Below, in pieces: positions 1 through 6,830 of a stretch of 12,508 nucleotides of DNA; the first letter of the stretch is position 1, and every line of letters begins with the position of its first letter. The DNA lies in the NCBI GenBank assembly GCA_964638875.1, contig CAZXBL010000031.1, positions 1 to 12,508 of the forward strand, written 5' to 3'. Below the pieces are notes generated by a model, which saw only the letters and a list, made by a program, of their open reading frames with translations, was not told the DNA's origin and made no database searches. The position numbers and the translations under genes are program-made. The stretch is from JALRHH01 sp964638875 (GTDB taxonomy: Bacteria > Patescibacteriota > Saccharimonadia > Saccharimonadales > JALRHH01).

Positions 1-363
1 AATAAAATTGCACTCGTTAGCATTCCACAGGCTGAGCTCAATATATACAGCCCCCTGTATAACCCCGGACCACTTATCCAAACAGATATGCTACAAACCC
101 AAGGCGTGCTGGTTGGTATTGTATTCAAAGTATATGACGACGGGAAAATTACCGGCATGATTCGTTGCAATGCAGGAGCAGAGATTGCCGGCAAAATTGC
201 TGTGAAGTTTGGCGGCGGTGGACACGGCTTTGCAGCCGGATTTAAGATAGTAGATGGCAAACCATTTAGTGCTGTGAAATCAGAGTGTATTGCGTACGCC
301 ACTGAACTGCTTAATAATGTAGACCAAGGAAACGACCATGAAGTTACACAATACACTTTCTAG
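1..363 (+). CDS. DHH/DHHA1 family phosphoesterase, C-terminal part (5' truncated)
   Basis: The reading frame is open from base 1 to the TAG at 361-363 (120 visible codons), so the N-terminal DHH catalytic domain lies outside the window. The visible part is a DHHA1 domain. Residues 71-80 of the fragment read GGGGHGFAAG, the glycine-rich GGGHxxAAG signature that binds substrate phosphate or nucleic acid in this superfamily. Family knowledge: DHH/DHHA1 proteins of this kind are NrnA-type enzymes that degrade nano-RNA, pAp or cyclic dinucleotides, or RecJ-type 5' exonucleases. The short C-terminal domain favours an NrnA-like enzyme, but the subfamily cannot be settled without the N-terminus. The gene overlaps the start of cysS by 26 bases, so the two are probably co-transcribed and translationally coupled. 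An ATG at 88 is internal and is not the start. Confidence 0.85.
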   Translation, partial: NKIALVSIPQAELNIYSPLYNPGPLIQTDMLQTQGVLVGIVFKVYDDGKITGMIRCNAGAEIAGKIAVKFGGGGHGFAAGFKIVDGKPFSAVKSECIAYATELLNNVDQGNDHEVTQYTF

Positions 364-1714
364 AGCTACGGATGATATTCAACCACTCGAAGGCACAAAG
401 ATTAAACTTTACACCTGTGGACTGACTGTTTATAGCCAACCTCACATTGGGAACTGGGTCGCTTACATTTATTGGGACATATTGGTGCGAACTTTAAGAA
501 ACTCAGGCTATGACGTTACTCACATTCAGAACATAACCGATGTCGGCCACCTGACTTCTGACGAAGATGCTGGCGAAGACAAAATGCTAAAAGGTGCCCT
601 CAAAGAGGGGTTAACTGCATGGCAAGTTGCTGAAAAATACATTGCCATAGCTGATAAGGAAGCTTACAACCAATTGGGGCTTCTACGACCAAATCACATG
701 CCTCGGGCAACAGAATACATCCCACAGCAGATCGCATTTGTACAGGAATTGGAGCGCAAGGAATATACATACGTAATCGCCGACGGAGTTTACTTTGATA
801 CCTCGAAACTTCAGAATTATGGGGAATTAGCACAACTAGACATTAAAGGGCTGCAGTTTGGCGCCCGCGTAGCTGATACCGGCAAAAAGAATCCAACTGA
901 CTTTGCTGTCTGGAAGTTCTCCGATCCTAGTGAAAAGCGTGACATGGAATGGGAAAGCCCTTGGGGCAAAGGCTTTCCGGGCTGGCATCTCGAATGTTCA
1001 GTTATGGCGCGCGAAATCCTTGGTGACCAGATAGATATCCATACCGGCGGTATAGATCACATCCCAGTTCATCACACCAACGAAATTGCTCAAACAGAGG
1101 CAGTGACCAACAAAAAATTCAGTAAATACTGGATGCACGCCAACCATATAAAAGTTGATGGCACCAAGATAAGTAAATCACTCGGTAATGGATACATTCT
1201 GAAAGATATCGTCGATAAAGGTTTTGACCTTCAGGCGTTCAAGCTTATGGTTCTGTCAAAACATTACCGCACTGAGGGCAACTTTACGTGGGAAATTTTA
1301 GAAGCTGCACAAAACCGTCTCAATAATTGGATGGCTGTTGCCGACTTGCAGCACCAGATAGGTGAGACAAGTGACCCAGCAGTAACATTAGACATATCTA
1401 ATGTGCTGACACAGCTTCAAAATGACCTGAATACTGTTGGTGCTGTTTCAGCCATTGAGTCACTGCTCGCTGCAGCAATCGAGCCCGAAGCACGCCACAA
1501 TCTCCCAGCAATAATTGAAGTCATCAGTGAGTTACTCGGCATAGATATCTCTAGGCCAGACATTACAGACGAACAGAAAGCATTACTTGCAGATCGCCAG
1601 CAAGCCAGAAGTGAAAATGATTGGAAACGATCTGACTCGTTACGCGACCAACTGCTTACCCAAGACATAGAGGTCAAGGACTCGCCACAAGGGCAGGTTT
1701 GGTCTAGAACCTAA
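338..1714 (+). CDS. cysS: Cysteine--tRNA ligase (CysRS)
   Basis: This is a class I aminoacyl-tRNA synthetase of 458 residues, close to the 461 of the E. coli enzyme, that charges tRNA-Cys in the cytoplasm. The HIGH-type ATP motif is PHIGN at residues 35-39 and the KMSKS-type loop is KISKS at 277-281. The four zinc ligands that discriminate cysteine can be placed: C27 (YTCG), C220 (WHLEC), H245 and E249 (HHTNE), with the same spacing as C209-H234-E238 of E. coli. The usual HHENE box is HHTNE here. The C-terminal quarter is the helical DALR and anticodon-binding region and ends intact. The ATG at 338 has an AAGGA ribosome binding site at 326-330, inside the end of the upstream gene. The gene ends 7 bases before the stop of the convergent lipoprotein gene, with no clear terminator between them. 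Confidence 0.97.
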   Translation: MKLHNTLSRATDDIQPLEGTKIKLYTCGLTVYSQPHIGNWVAYIYWDILVRTLRNSGYDVTHIQNITDVGHLTSDEDAGEDKMLKGALKEGLTAWQVAEKYIAIADKEAYNQLGLLRPNHMPRATEYIPQQIAFVQELERKEYTYVIADGVYFDTSKLQNYGELAQLDIKGLQFGARVADTGKKNPTDFAVWKFSDPSEKRDMEWESPWGKGFPGWHLECSVMAREILGDQIDIHTGGIDHIPVHHTNEIAQTEAVTNKKFSKYWMHANHIKVDGTKISKSLGNGYILKDIVDKGFDLQAFKLMVLSKHYRTEGNFTWEILEAAQNRLNNWMAVADLQHQIGETSDPAVTLDISNVLTQLQNDLNTVGAVSAIESLLAAAIEPEARHNLPAIIEVISELLGIDISRPDITDEQKALLADRQQARSENDWKRSDSLRDQLLTQDIEVKDSPQGQVWSRT

Positions 1715-1721
1715 GAACCCT

Positions 1722-2144
1722 CTACTTTACGGCAACAGAATTGATTTCTGCATTGTCGGTCGTAATATTGCCAGTAAAAGAATCAAATTCTATCTCCGGG
1801 TCATAGCCGTCCGTCTGGTCTTCGTATTTTATCTCAATAGTATTCGTATAAACTTTGTTGGTATTTATAACTTCACCGTTACCTTTTGTAAGTTCCAAGC
1901 TAACAACATCTGACAGTATATTGTTTTCGTCTACACAAACTACATCAATGATTGTTTCATCGTCGCTGTAATAGTAGGGGTCGTTGTCCAGTGAAGCCAC
2001 TTGGACTTTATCATCATTCTTGCAGACGACGCCTACTTCCCATGTTTCTGCTGTAGCTTCACCACACCCCGTCAGGGCAGACAAACCAATTCCTGCAGCA
2101 ACCACTCCACTTATATATTTAGGCACACGTAAGTACTCACTCAT
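1722..2144 (-). CDS. Small acidic lipoprotein, function unknown
   Basis: This is a predicted lipid-anchored surface protein of 140 residues. Residues 12-26 are hydrophobic and end in the lipobox LTG-C with the lipidated cysteine at position 27. The mature part (about 114 residues) is rich in Asp and Glu, looks like a beta-rich secreted domain, and has two more cysteines (C41 and C70) that could form a disulfide. Start choice: an in-frame ATG at 2159 precedes an AAGGAG (2156-2151) lying 6 bases before the ATG at 2144. The Shine-Dalgarno would then sit inside the first codons of the longer form, so 2144 is preferred. No family is recognised. It is the last gene of the minus-strand block, 142 bases after the AI-2E family gene, and probably has its own promoter. 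Confidence 0.75.
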   Translation of the reverse strand: MSEYLRVPKYISGVVAAGIGLSALTGCGEATAETWEVGVVCKNDDKVQVASLDNDPYYYSDDETIIDVVCVDENNILSDVVSLELTKGNGEVINTNKVYTNTIEIKYEDQTDGYDPEIEFDSFTGNITTDNAEINSVAVK

Positions 2145-2238
2145 AATAATCTCCTTCATGAGGTTTTAAGTATATTTGAATAAGAAGATGATGAATGTTC
2201 GAACTAATTCTTCTGCCTGTATTTCTACAAAGCCTTAC

Positions 2239-2267
2239 ATCGTAACATTAAGTCAGTATTACTTCAA
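2239..2267 (-). promoter_or_regulatory. Candidate promoter of the lipoprotein gene
   Basis: On the minus strand TTGAAG (2267-2262) is followed after 17 bases by TACGAT (2244-2239), each 4/6 to the sigma70-type consensus. It predicts a leader of about 90 bases. A TATACT at 2174-2169, with no recognisable -35 box, is an alternative that gives an 18-base leader still containing the AAGGAG. No terminator is visible after the AI-2E family gene, so read-through is also possible. Confidence 0.3.
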
Positions 2268-2286
2268 GTACTTAAGAGACAAAAAC

Positions 2287-3381
2287 TTATTTGGATTCTT
2301 CTAGGGCTTTTTGGACTGTAGCTTTTGGCAATAGATTACGGCGACCGAGGTAATCAATAACAAGGATTCTCAGCGAACCAGCGACCGGGATTGCAACAAG
2401 ACCACCAAGCAAGCCACCAAAGCTAACGCCAACAATCACCGACGCAAATACCAATAATGGTGACATGTTTGTAGAGTTTGACTGAATTCTAGGCTGCACA
2501 ACATAGTTTTCAATTTGTTGGTAAAGAAAGTAATACAGTAATATGATAATGGCCGCGACCGGCGAAGTAAACAGCGCTACGGCACTGACGATAACCGCAC
2601 CAATAGTATGACCAACCATCGGAATCAGACCGCAAATAAATACGATCACCATTAGGGCAACAGGGTAGCCAACACCAAGGATAAGCAGGGGCACTAGGAT
2701 CATTATCGAGGCAATAGCCGCCAATAAGACCTGTCCGTTTACAAACCCCTTTACAACTCTATACATGTCCTCCATGAGGGCGTCTGCGTGTGCACGTTTG
2801 CTCTTTGGCAGCGTCCTCCTGAATAGGTCGATCCACCGCGGTCCTTCAATGAGCATCATAAATGTTAATACGAGGATGGTTAATATCGAGAAAATACTGC
2901 TGGATACTTTACTGACACCACTAACCGCGCCGGAGCCAACATTCTTGAGGCGATCAGAAAGCTGAGAAGAAAAATCTTCCACCTGATTCTCAAGATTATA
3001 TTTGCGCACTAAGTTACCCAGAGTTGAGTTCTCATCACGCACATCTTCAACGATAGTTGGCGCGGCCTTGATGAAGTTATTTGTTTGTCGCACCAATGGT
3101 GGCACCAGACTGGCGATGAAGCCAGCTAAAAATGCAATGACAATAAAGAAAGAGACAGCTGTACCAATCGTACGACTGCCTTTGCGCTTGCCGGGGAGAT
3201 GTTCTGCAATCCAGTGAACTGGGGCATTGAGAGCGAGTGTTAGAAAGAAAGCAGTAAATATCAGTACCAAGGCGTGAGTCGCTTTTTGAAGCGCAGCCAG
3301 GAATAGTAGCCAGAGCAACACGATCGCCAGGACCCTAATAACTGTTTTGGTTGATACGGTGAGTTCAGTAGTGTTTGCCAT
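2287..3381 (-). CDS. AI-2E/PerM family membrane transporter-like protein
   Basis: This 364-residue integral membrane protein belongs to the AI-2E exporter family (PerM/YdiK/TqsA-like). It has two N-terminal helices (about 14-31 and 35-52), a third at 71-93, a soluble segment at about 97-155, a fourth helix near 160-178, and a helix-rich half after residue 215. Family hallmarks are the GLIPMVGHTIG stretch near 251-261 and the IENYVVQPRI element shortly after. Members have been linked to autoinducer-2 export, Na+/H+ exchange or simply envelope function; the substrate cannot be read from sequence, and AI-2 transport should not be assumed. The ATG at 3381 lies 2 bases after the upstream glycosyltransferase stop and its AAGGA lies inside that gene's end. 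The two are therefore tightly coupled in one operon. Confidence 0.9.
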   Translation of the reverse strand: MANTTELTVSTKTVIRVLAIVLLWLLFLAALQKATHALVLIFTAFFLTLALNAPVHWIAEHLPGKRKGSRTIGTAVSFFIVIAFLAGFIASLVPPLVRQTNNFIKAAPTIVEDVRDENSTLGNLVRKYNLENQVEDFSSQLSDRLKNVGSGAVSGVSKVSSSIFSILTILVLTFMMLIEGPRWIDLFRRTLPKSKRAHADALMEDMYRVVKGFVNGQVLLAAIASIMILVPLLILGVGYPVALMVIVFICGLIPMVGHTIGAVIVSAVALFTSPVAAIIILLYYFLYQQIENYVVQPRIQSNSTNMSPLLVFASVIVGVSFGGLLGGLVAIPVAGSLRILVIDYLGRRNLLPKATVQKALEESK

Positions 3382-3383
3382 AA

Positions 3384-4538
3384 TTAATCCTTATTATGCT
3401 GCTTTAATGCGCGTTTAGCAATTGCCATTTCGTAATACGAAATAAGTTTTGGGCCGACAACCTTAACATCAAACTGTGCTGAGTGCTTTTTGCCCCATTC
3501 GGCCAGCCTCTGGCGCTCTGCCGCATTTACGAGCAAAAAGGTAAGTTTTTCTGCCAGCACAGCCACATCTTTGGGGTCAAATAGGGTTTCTGGGAGGCTA
3601 TCCATAACTGTGGCGTAGCCAGGGTTATTACCTGCCAGCACGGCACTATTTCCCGATGCCATTGCTTCTAACAGCACAATACCAAAGCTTTCACCGCTTG
3701 TGCTGGGAAACACTGATATATCTGCACTGGCATAATACCGGGGCTTTTCTTCCTCAGTGACAAAGCCAACAAATTCAACGACATCCATAAGGTTATTTTG
3801 TTCAACATACGACTCAAGCTCCGGCATCAACGAGCCCTTACCACAAACAACTAAGCGGAATTTTGGCAGCTGGGTACGATCTAATTGATTAATTGCTTGT
3901 AGTAAGTACTGGCAGCCTTTGCGCTCTACCAATCTGCCGAGAAACAGTATTGTTAGCCTGCCGTCATTTGCCCATTCGAACGGCTTGGCTTGTGCAAAAC
4001 GCTCGCAACTAAACACATTCGGCAAAACCTCACTTGAAACCCCAAAAGTTTGCTTTTGAAAACTAGCTGCAGTGCTAGAAACCGACAATGCTATATCTAA
4101 TCGCTTTAATGATGGCTTAAGCGATAAACCGAGTAATTTGTTAGCAATCGCTGCTAGCTTGTTATACGGCAAAATATGAAAGGTACTGATAATTGCGGTT
4201 TGACTACCCGCACGTTTAACTATGTACTGCGCCATTAATGGATGGTGGGGTGATTGTACATGCAGTACGTCAAACGGCTCACTACTAAGTAAGTCCTTAA
4301 CATTTCTGTGACTAGCCAACAAGGGAATCGTCATTTTGTTGCCATTAAATGTAACGCTGATGTTCTTTGACAAACTATGAATATTCGGTAAGTCAGCACG
4401 CTTGGTTTCGCCAACCAGGTAGTGGACATCATGCCCTTCAGACCGCAACCAATCTCCTAGGCTTAATATATATTGTTGGACACCGTCTGGTGGGTCTAAA
4501 GAAGTATCTAGGACAAACCCTATCCGCAACTTATGCAC
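3384..4538 (-). CDS. GT4 family glycosyltransferase, PimA-like (second copy)
   Basis: This is a GT-B fold retaining glycosyltransferase of 384 residues, family GT4. The N-terminal acceptor domain carries DGVQQYI (18-24), the DVLHVQSPHHP loop (90-100) and STFH (118-121). The C-terminal nucleotide-sugar domain carries GRLVERKG (201-208) and the EX7E motif E283 to E291. The nearest known type is the mycobacterial PimA/PimB mannosyltransferase group acting on lipid acceptors at the inner membrane face; donor and acceptor here are unknown. The usual NGVD/NGID motif is replaced by LPNVFS. There is no ATG start. GTG codons sit at 4541 and 4538, and the AGGAGG at 4549-4544 is 5 bases before 4538, which is preferred. 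The gene is the downstream partner of the GT4 gene at 4697-5827 and the two are related in sequence. Confidence 0.92.
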   Translation of the reverse strand: MHKLRIGFVLDTSLDPPDGVQQYILSLGDWLRSEGHDVHYLVGETKRADLPNIHSLSKNISVTFNGNKMTIPLLASHRNVKDLLSSEPFDVLHVQSPHHPLMAQYIVKRAGSQTAIISTFHILPYNKLAAIANKLLGLSLKPSLKRLDIALSVSSTAASFQKQTFGVSSEVLPNVFSCERFAQAKPFEWANDGRLTILFLGRLVERKGCQYLLQAINQLDRTQLPKFRLVVCGKGSLMPELESYVEQNNLMDVVEFVGFVTEEEKPRYYASADISVFPSTSGESFGIVLLEAMASGNSAVLAGNNPGYATVMDSLPETLFDPKDVAVLAEKLTFLLVNAAERQRLAEWGKKHSAQFDVKVVGPKLISYYEMAIAKRALKQHNKD

Positions 4539-4668
4539 CACACCCTCCTAGCCCAAACCAAGTGTGTGCTTGCAGGGTGTTCTTGGCATCCAGCACATTT
4601 TTCTGCTGCGGTGCTCCCGAGCAGTACTTTTTGTACAGCTCGGTCCGCTTCTCGCAGATAAAATGCAC
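4531..4668 (-). CDS. Possible small cysteine-containing ORF between the two glycosyltransferase genes
   Basis: An open frame of 45 codons runs from a GTG at 4668 to a TAA at 4533-4531 and fills most of the gap between the two GT4 genes. The peptide is protein-like: a charged, Tyr- and Lys-rich first half (CEKRTELYKKYC), three cysteines, and a Gly-rich end (WFGLGGCGA). Its stop overlaps the GTG start of the downstream glycosyltransferase, which would suit translational coupling. Against it: there is no Shine-Dalgarno sequence before the GTG, the frame stays open upstream into the end of the previous gene, and a strong palindrome lies inside it. It may equally be a structured non-coding spacer. 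No family is recognised. Confidence 0.25.
   Translation of the reverse strand: MHFICEKRTELYKKYCSGAPQQKNVLDAKNTLQAHTWFGLGGCGA
4617..4643 (-). repeat. 27-base imperfect palindrome (hairpin) in the GT4-GT4 gap
   Basis: The two arms are CCGAGC and GCTCGG, then a single mismatched base, then GTAC on both sides, around a five-base A-loop (minus strand). This gives 10 base pairs with one mismatch. It is not followed by a T-run on either strand, so it is not a standard intrinsic terminator. Two weaker stem-loops follow on the minus strand: CAGCA/TGCTG at about 4607-4590 and CCAAG/CTTGG at about 4586-4558. It could reduce downstream expression, protect the upstream mRNA end, or be part of a structured RNA. 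Confidence 0.6.
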
Positions 4669-4696
4669 CGTATGTACAAGTGCAAAAGTTGCGATT

Positions 4697-5827
4697 TTAG
4701 GCTGCTTTGTCACGACGATTCTTGCAAGCCTCGTTATATAGCGCCTCGTATTGATCAACAATGTGGCGGTAATCAAACTGCTTCACATACGTATTTGCCC
4801 ACGTTTGCCACATACTGCGGAGATCCTGATTGGTGAGAAAAATTTCTAGCCGGCGTGAAAAATCACTCGCATCCTTAGAGTTCACAATACCTAGCGCGCC
4901 GGTGTCTTTTAGCACTGTTTGGTAACCTGGGTTTGCACCCGCAACAACCGGCGTATCACACGCCATTGCCTCTAAAAGTACGATCCCAAAACTCTCGCCG
5001 TACAGGGCGGGTGAACAAAACACGTCTGCCTTTTGCATGAGCCTAATTTTTTCTGCCTCCTCAAGGTAACCAAGAAATTGCACATTTGGAATTTCTTGCT
5101 CAGCAACTAGTGTCTCAAGTTTCTCACGGTCCGGGCCCGTACCACCAATAAGCAGCTGCGCGTCCGGCATACGTTGTTGCAGCAATTTGAATGCACGAAT
5201 AAGGTATTTAACCCCTTTCCGTTTTTCTAGTCGTCCAACATAAAAGATTGTCGGTTTATCAAACTTCGCCTTGATATCTGGCTTATATTTTGTGAGATCA
5301 ATCCCGTTTGTGATCATATTAACGTCAACCTTGGCAAGGTGTCGTAGATACTGCGCAGCTGGGTCAGAAACAGCAGTAAAGAAATCAATATATTTCAGAA
5401 TAGATTTTGTATAAGGTTTGATAACACGTTCGATTGTTTTGCTGACACGAGTGTCCGGCAGTCGTGCATGAAAAGTACCAATGTTAACCGCTTGACTACG
5501 ACTGAGTAGCTGGCGGCTTACAATCGGAACCCAGGGCTCATGAATGTGCAAGACATCAAATTTCTCTTGTTCTAATACTGCTTCAATCTTTTCAGGGCTT
5601 GCAGTAACTGATATTTGTACGACAGTGTGCATAGGTGATTTAAAATCAGCGGAGCCGCCAATAAACAACATGCCCTTAGGAGTTTCGCCTTTGTAACTAC
5701 GTGGCTGCGGCGTAATAATAACCGCGTCATGACCACGCTTGTTTAGCTCAGTCTGAGTAGCGGTAATATGTTCCTGTACACCGCCACCCTTGAACATGTC
5801 ATAGGGCGAAAACAAACCTATTTTCAT
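4697..5827 (-). CDS. GT4 family glycosyltransferase, PimA-like (first copy)
   Basis: This 376-residue GT-B glycosyltransferase of family GT4 is close in layout to phosphatidylinositol alpha-mannosyltransferase PimA. The N-terminal domain has GGGVQEH (14-20, donor phosphate loop), DVLHIHEPW (91-99) and TFH (118-120, matching the conserved PimA histidine). The linker has NGID (174-177). The C-terminal domain has GRLEKRKG (198-205) and the EX7E motif E278 to E286. It probably transfers a hexose from a nucleotide-sugar donor to a lipid or lipid-linked acceptor at the inner membrane face. That role is inference from the family; sugar and acceptor are unknown. It begins 29 bases after the hydrolase stop and has no Shine-Dalgarno sequence, but an extended -10 element sits just upstream. 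It is followed by a related GT4 gene. Confidence 0.93.
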   Translation of the reverse strand: MKIGLFSPYDMFKGGGVQEHITATQTELNKRGHDAVIITPQPRSYKGETPKGMLFIGGSADFKSPMHTVVQISVTASPEKIEAVLEQEKFDVLHIHEPWVPIVSRQLLSRSQAVNIGTFHARLPDTRVSKTIERVIKPYTKSILKYIDFFTAVSDPAAQYLRHLAKVDVNMITNGIDLTKYKPDIKAKFDKPTIFYVGRLEKRKGVKYLIRAFKLLQQRMPDAQLLIGGTGPDREKLETLVAEQEIPNVQFLGYLEEAEKIRLMQKADVFCSPALYGESFGIVLLEAMACDTPVVAGANPGYQTVLKDTGALGIVNSKDASDFSRRLEIFLTNQDLRSMWQTWANTYVKQFDYRHIVDQYEALYNEACKNRRDKAA

Positions 5828-5836
5828 CTTGGTCTA

Positions 5837-5845
5837 AGTATACCA
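5837..5845 (-). promoter_or_regulatory. Extended -10 element upstream of the first GT4 gene
   Basis: The minus strand reads TGG TATACT, an extended -10 (TGn plus a 5/6 hexamer), with 9 bases between the hexamer and the ATG at 5827. The predicted start of transcription is near 5830, giving a leader of about 3 bases. No convincing -35 box is visible, as is usual for extended -10 promoters. The absence of a Shine-Dalgarno sequence fits a leaderless mRNA. Confidence 0.4.
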
Positions 5846-5856
5846 GACTGGGCTGT

Positions 5857-6783
5857 TTACTTCTGTGAAAGAACTGTTCGGATTTTCTTAGGGACAAGGG
5901 GGGCGGCTTCTTTCTTGGTCGCAAGAATGCTTGGCGCATGATTATCAAGATGTGACACTGCCAAATGGTAGTCTTTGAAGATAATTTTGAAATGTTGCTC
6001 AACCATATTGTTATCAAAGTACTTTTCGCCCGCAACTGCTACATGCCAAACCGGCAAAGCAACTTTTTTTCCCAGATTGTTTACGGTTAGCATTTCTACC
6101 GTCGTAGCCATATGTGTTCTAGCGTCATTGGCATGCCACAAATGAACCTCAAAATCCATTTGTCGATTAAACTCTTCTTTGTCAGTATTCTTGAACTTGT
6201 GCTTGGCGTTAGGAGTACGTGCATAAGCCGCACGGAGTATAGATGGGTGGAGCAAGACATTCTTAAAGAAAATTGATGGTATACGGTGTGACAAAAACCT
6301 TGATGCTAATACATAACCTGTGTGGCGGCGTTTGCTAAATGTAAAATCATCTTCATGAGCAAAACCGACGACACTTACCAGCAGATCAACTTTGTTTACT
6401 AAATCCGGGTAGCGCTGGAGCATCCTGGTGGCAACAATGAAACCAAAGGATAAGCCAGCAATTGTAACACGGCGACGCTTATAGTGTAGTTTTACGAAAG
6501 TTGCCAGGTAATCGGCGAGCGTATCCAACGTAGGTTTTTGGCCAATCTTGTATAGACTGTCCATACCGCCAAACCCGGGCAAGTCAGGCACCGTGACTGC
6601 ACCGTAATCGTTCAAAACTTGAATCAGTCCCCACCAACGTTCAATGGTTGAATGATGTCCATATACAAACAAAATTTCACGGCTACGATTCGCAGGCGTA
6701 GGCATGCGTAGCATACGACCATTCAGGCCATTAATATATATAGGAACAATGTAGTCTGCAGGACTACTGGTTTTTTCAGACAT
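5857..6783 (-). CDS. Alpha/beta hydrolase family protein
   Basis: This is an alpha/beta hydrolase fold protein of 308 residues. The nucleophile elbow is GLSFG at 110-114 with Ser112. An HHST near 43-46 occupies the HG-type oxyanion position, DLPGFG (67-72) follows the expected strand, and H282 (LDNHAP) is the probable catalytic histidine, with D257 or E253 as candidate acid. A lid-like helical, basic region lies at about 150-225. There is no signal peptide or membrane segment, so it is probably cytoplasmic. The substrate is unknown; the position beside two lipid-type glycosyltransferases suggests an esterase, lipase or acyl-transfer role on a lipid, which is inference. The ATG at 6783 has no clear Shine-Dalgarno sequence. 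The C-terminal 20 or so residues are a Lys- and Pro-rich tail. Confidence 0.85.
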   Translation of the reverse strand: MSEKTSSPADYIVPIYINGLNGRMLRMPTPANRSREILFVYGHHSTIERWWGLIQVLNDYGAVTVPDLPGFGGMDSLYKIGQKPTLDTLADYLATFVKLHYKRRRVTIAGLSFGFIVATRMLQRYPDLVNKVDLLVSVVGFAHEDDFTFSKRRHTGYVLASRFLSHRIPSIFFKNVLLHPSILRAAYARTPNAKHKFKNTDKEEFNRQMDFEVHLWHANDARTHMATTVEMLTVNNLGKKVALPVWHVAVAGEKYFDNNMVEQHFKIIFKDYHLAVSHLDNHAPSILATKKEAAPLVPKKIRTVLSQK

Positions 6784-6793
6784 CTTGCTCGTT

Positions 6794-6799
6794 ATTGTA
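6794..6799 (-). promoter_or_regulatory. -10-like hexamer upstream of the hydrolase gene
   Basis: TACAAT (5/6) on the minus strand lies 10 bases before the ATG at 6783, which predicts a leader of about 4 bases. There is no good -35 box. Together with the lack of a Shine-Dalgarno sequence it suggests a leaderless start. The 47-base gap after the DacA-like gene has no terminator, so read-through from upstream is also possible. Confidence 0.3.
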
Positions 6800-6830
6800 A
6801 TACATTTTTCTTCTGTTTACAGTGGTAATT

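Noticed and set aside
600..833. Minus-strand 77-codon frame within cysS, and similar frames at 1417-1677, 2765-3217, 7078-7381 and 7903-8094
   Set aside because: Each lies opposite or within a well-supported gene with intact motifs and shows no start signals of its own.
4596..4650. Minus-strand stretch with ACCGC and a GGGAG run reminiscent of a T-box antiterminator
   Set aside because: The GGGUGGNACCGCG core does not match, no specifier loop is seen, and the downstream gene is a glycosyltransferase rather than an amino acid or tRNA gene.
4564..4836. Plus-strand 90-codon frame across the GT4-GT4 gap
   Set aside because: Most of it is antisense to the C-terminus of the first GT4 gene, its composition is not protein-like, and it has no ribosome site.
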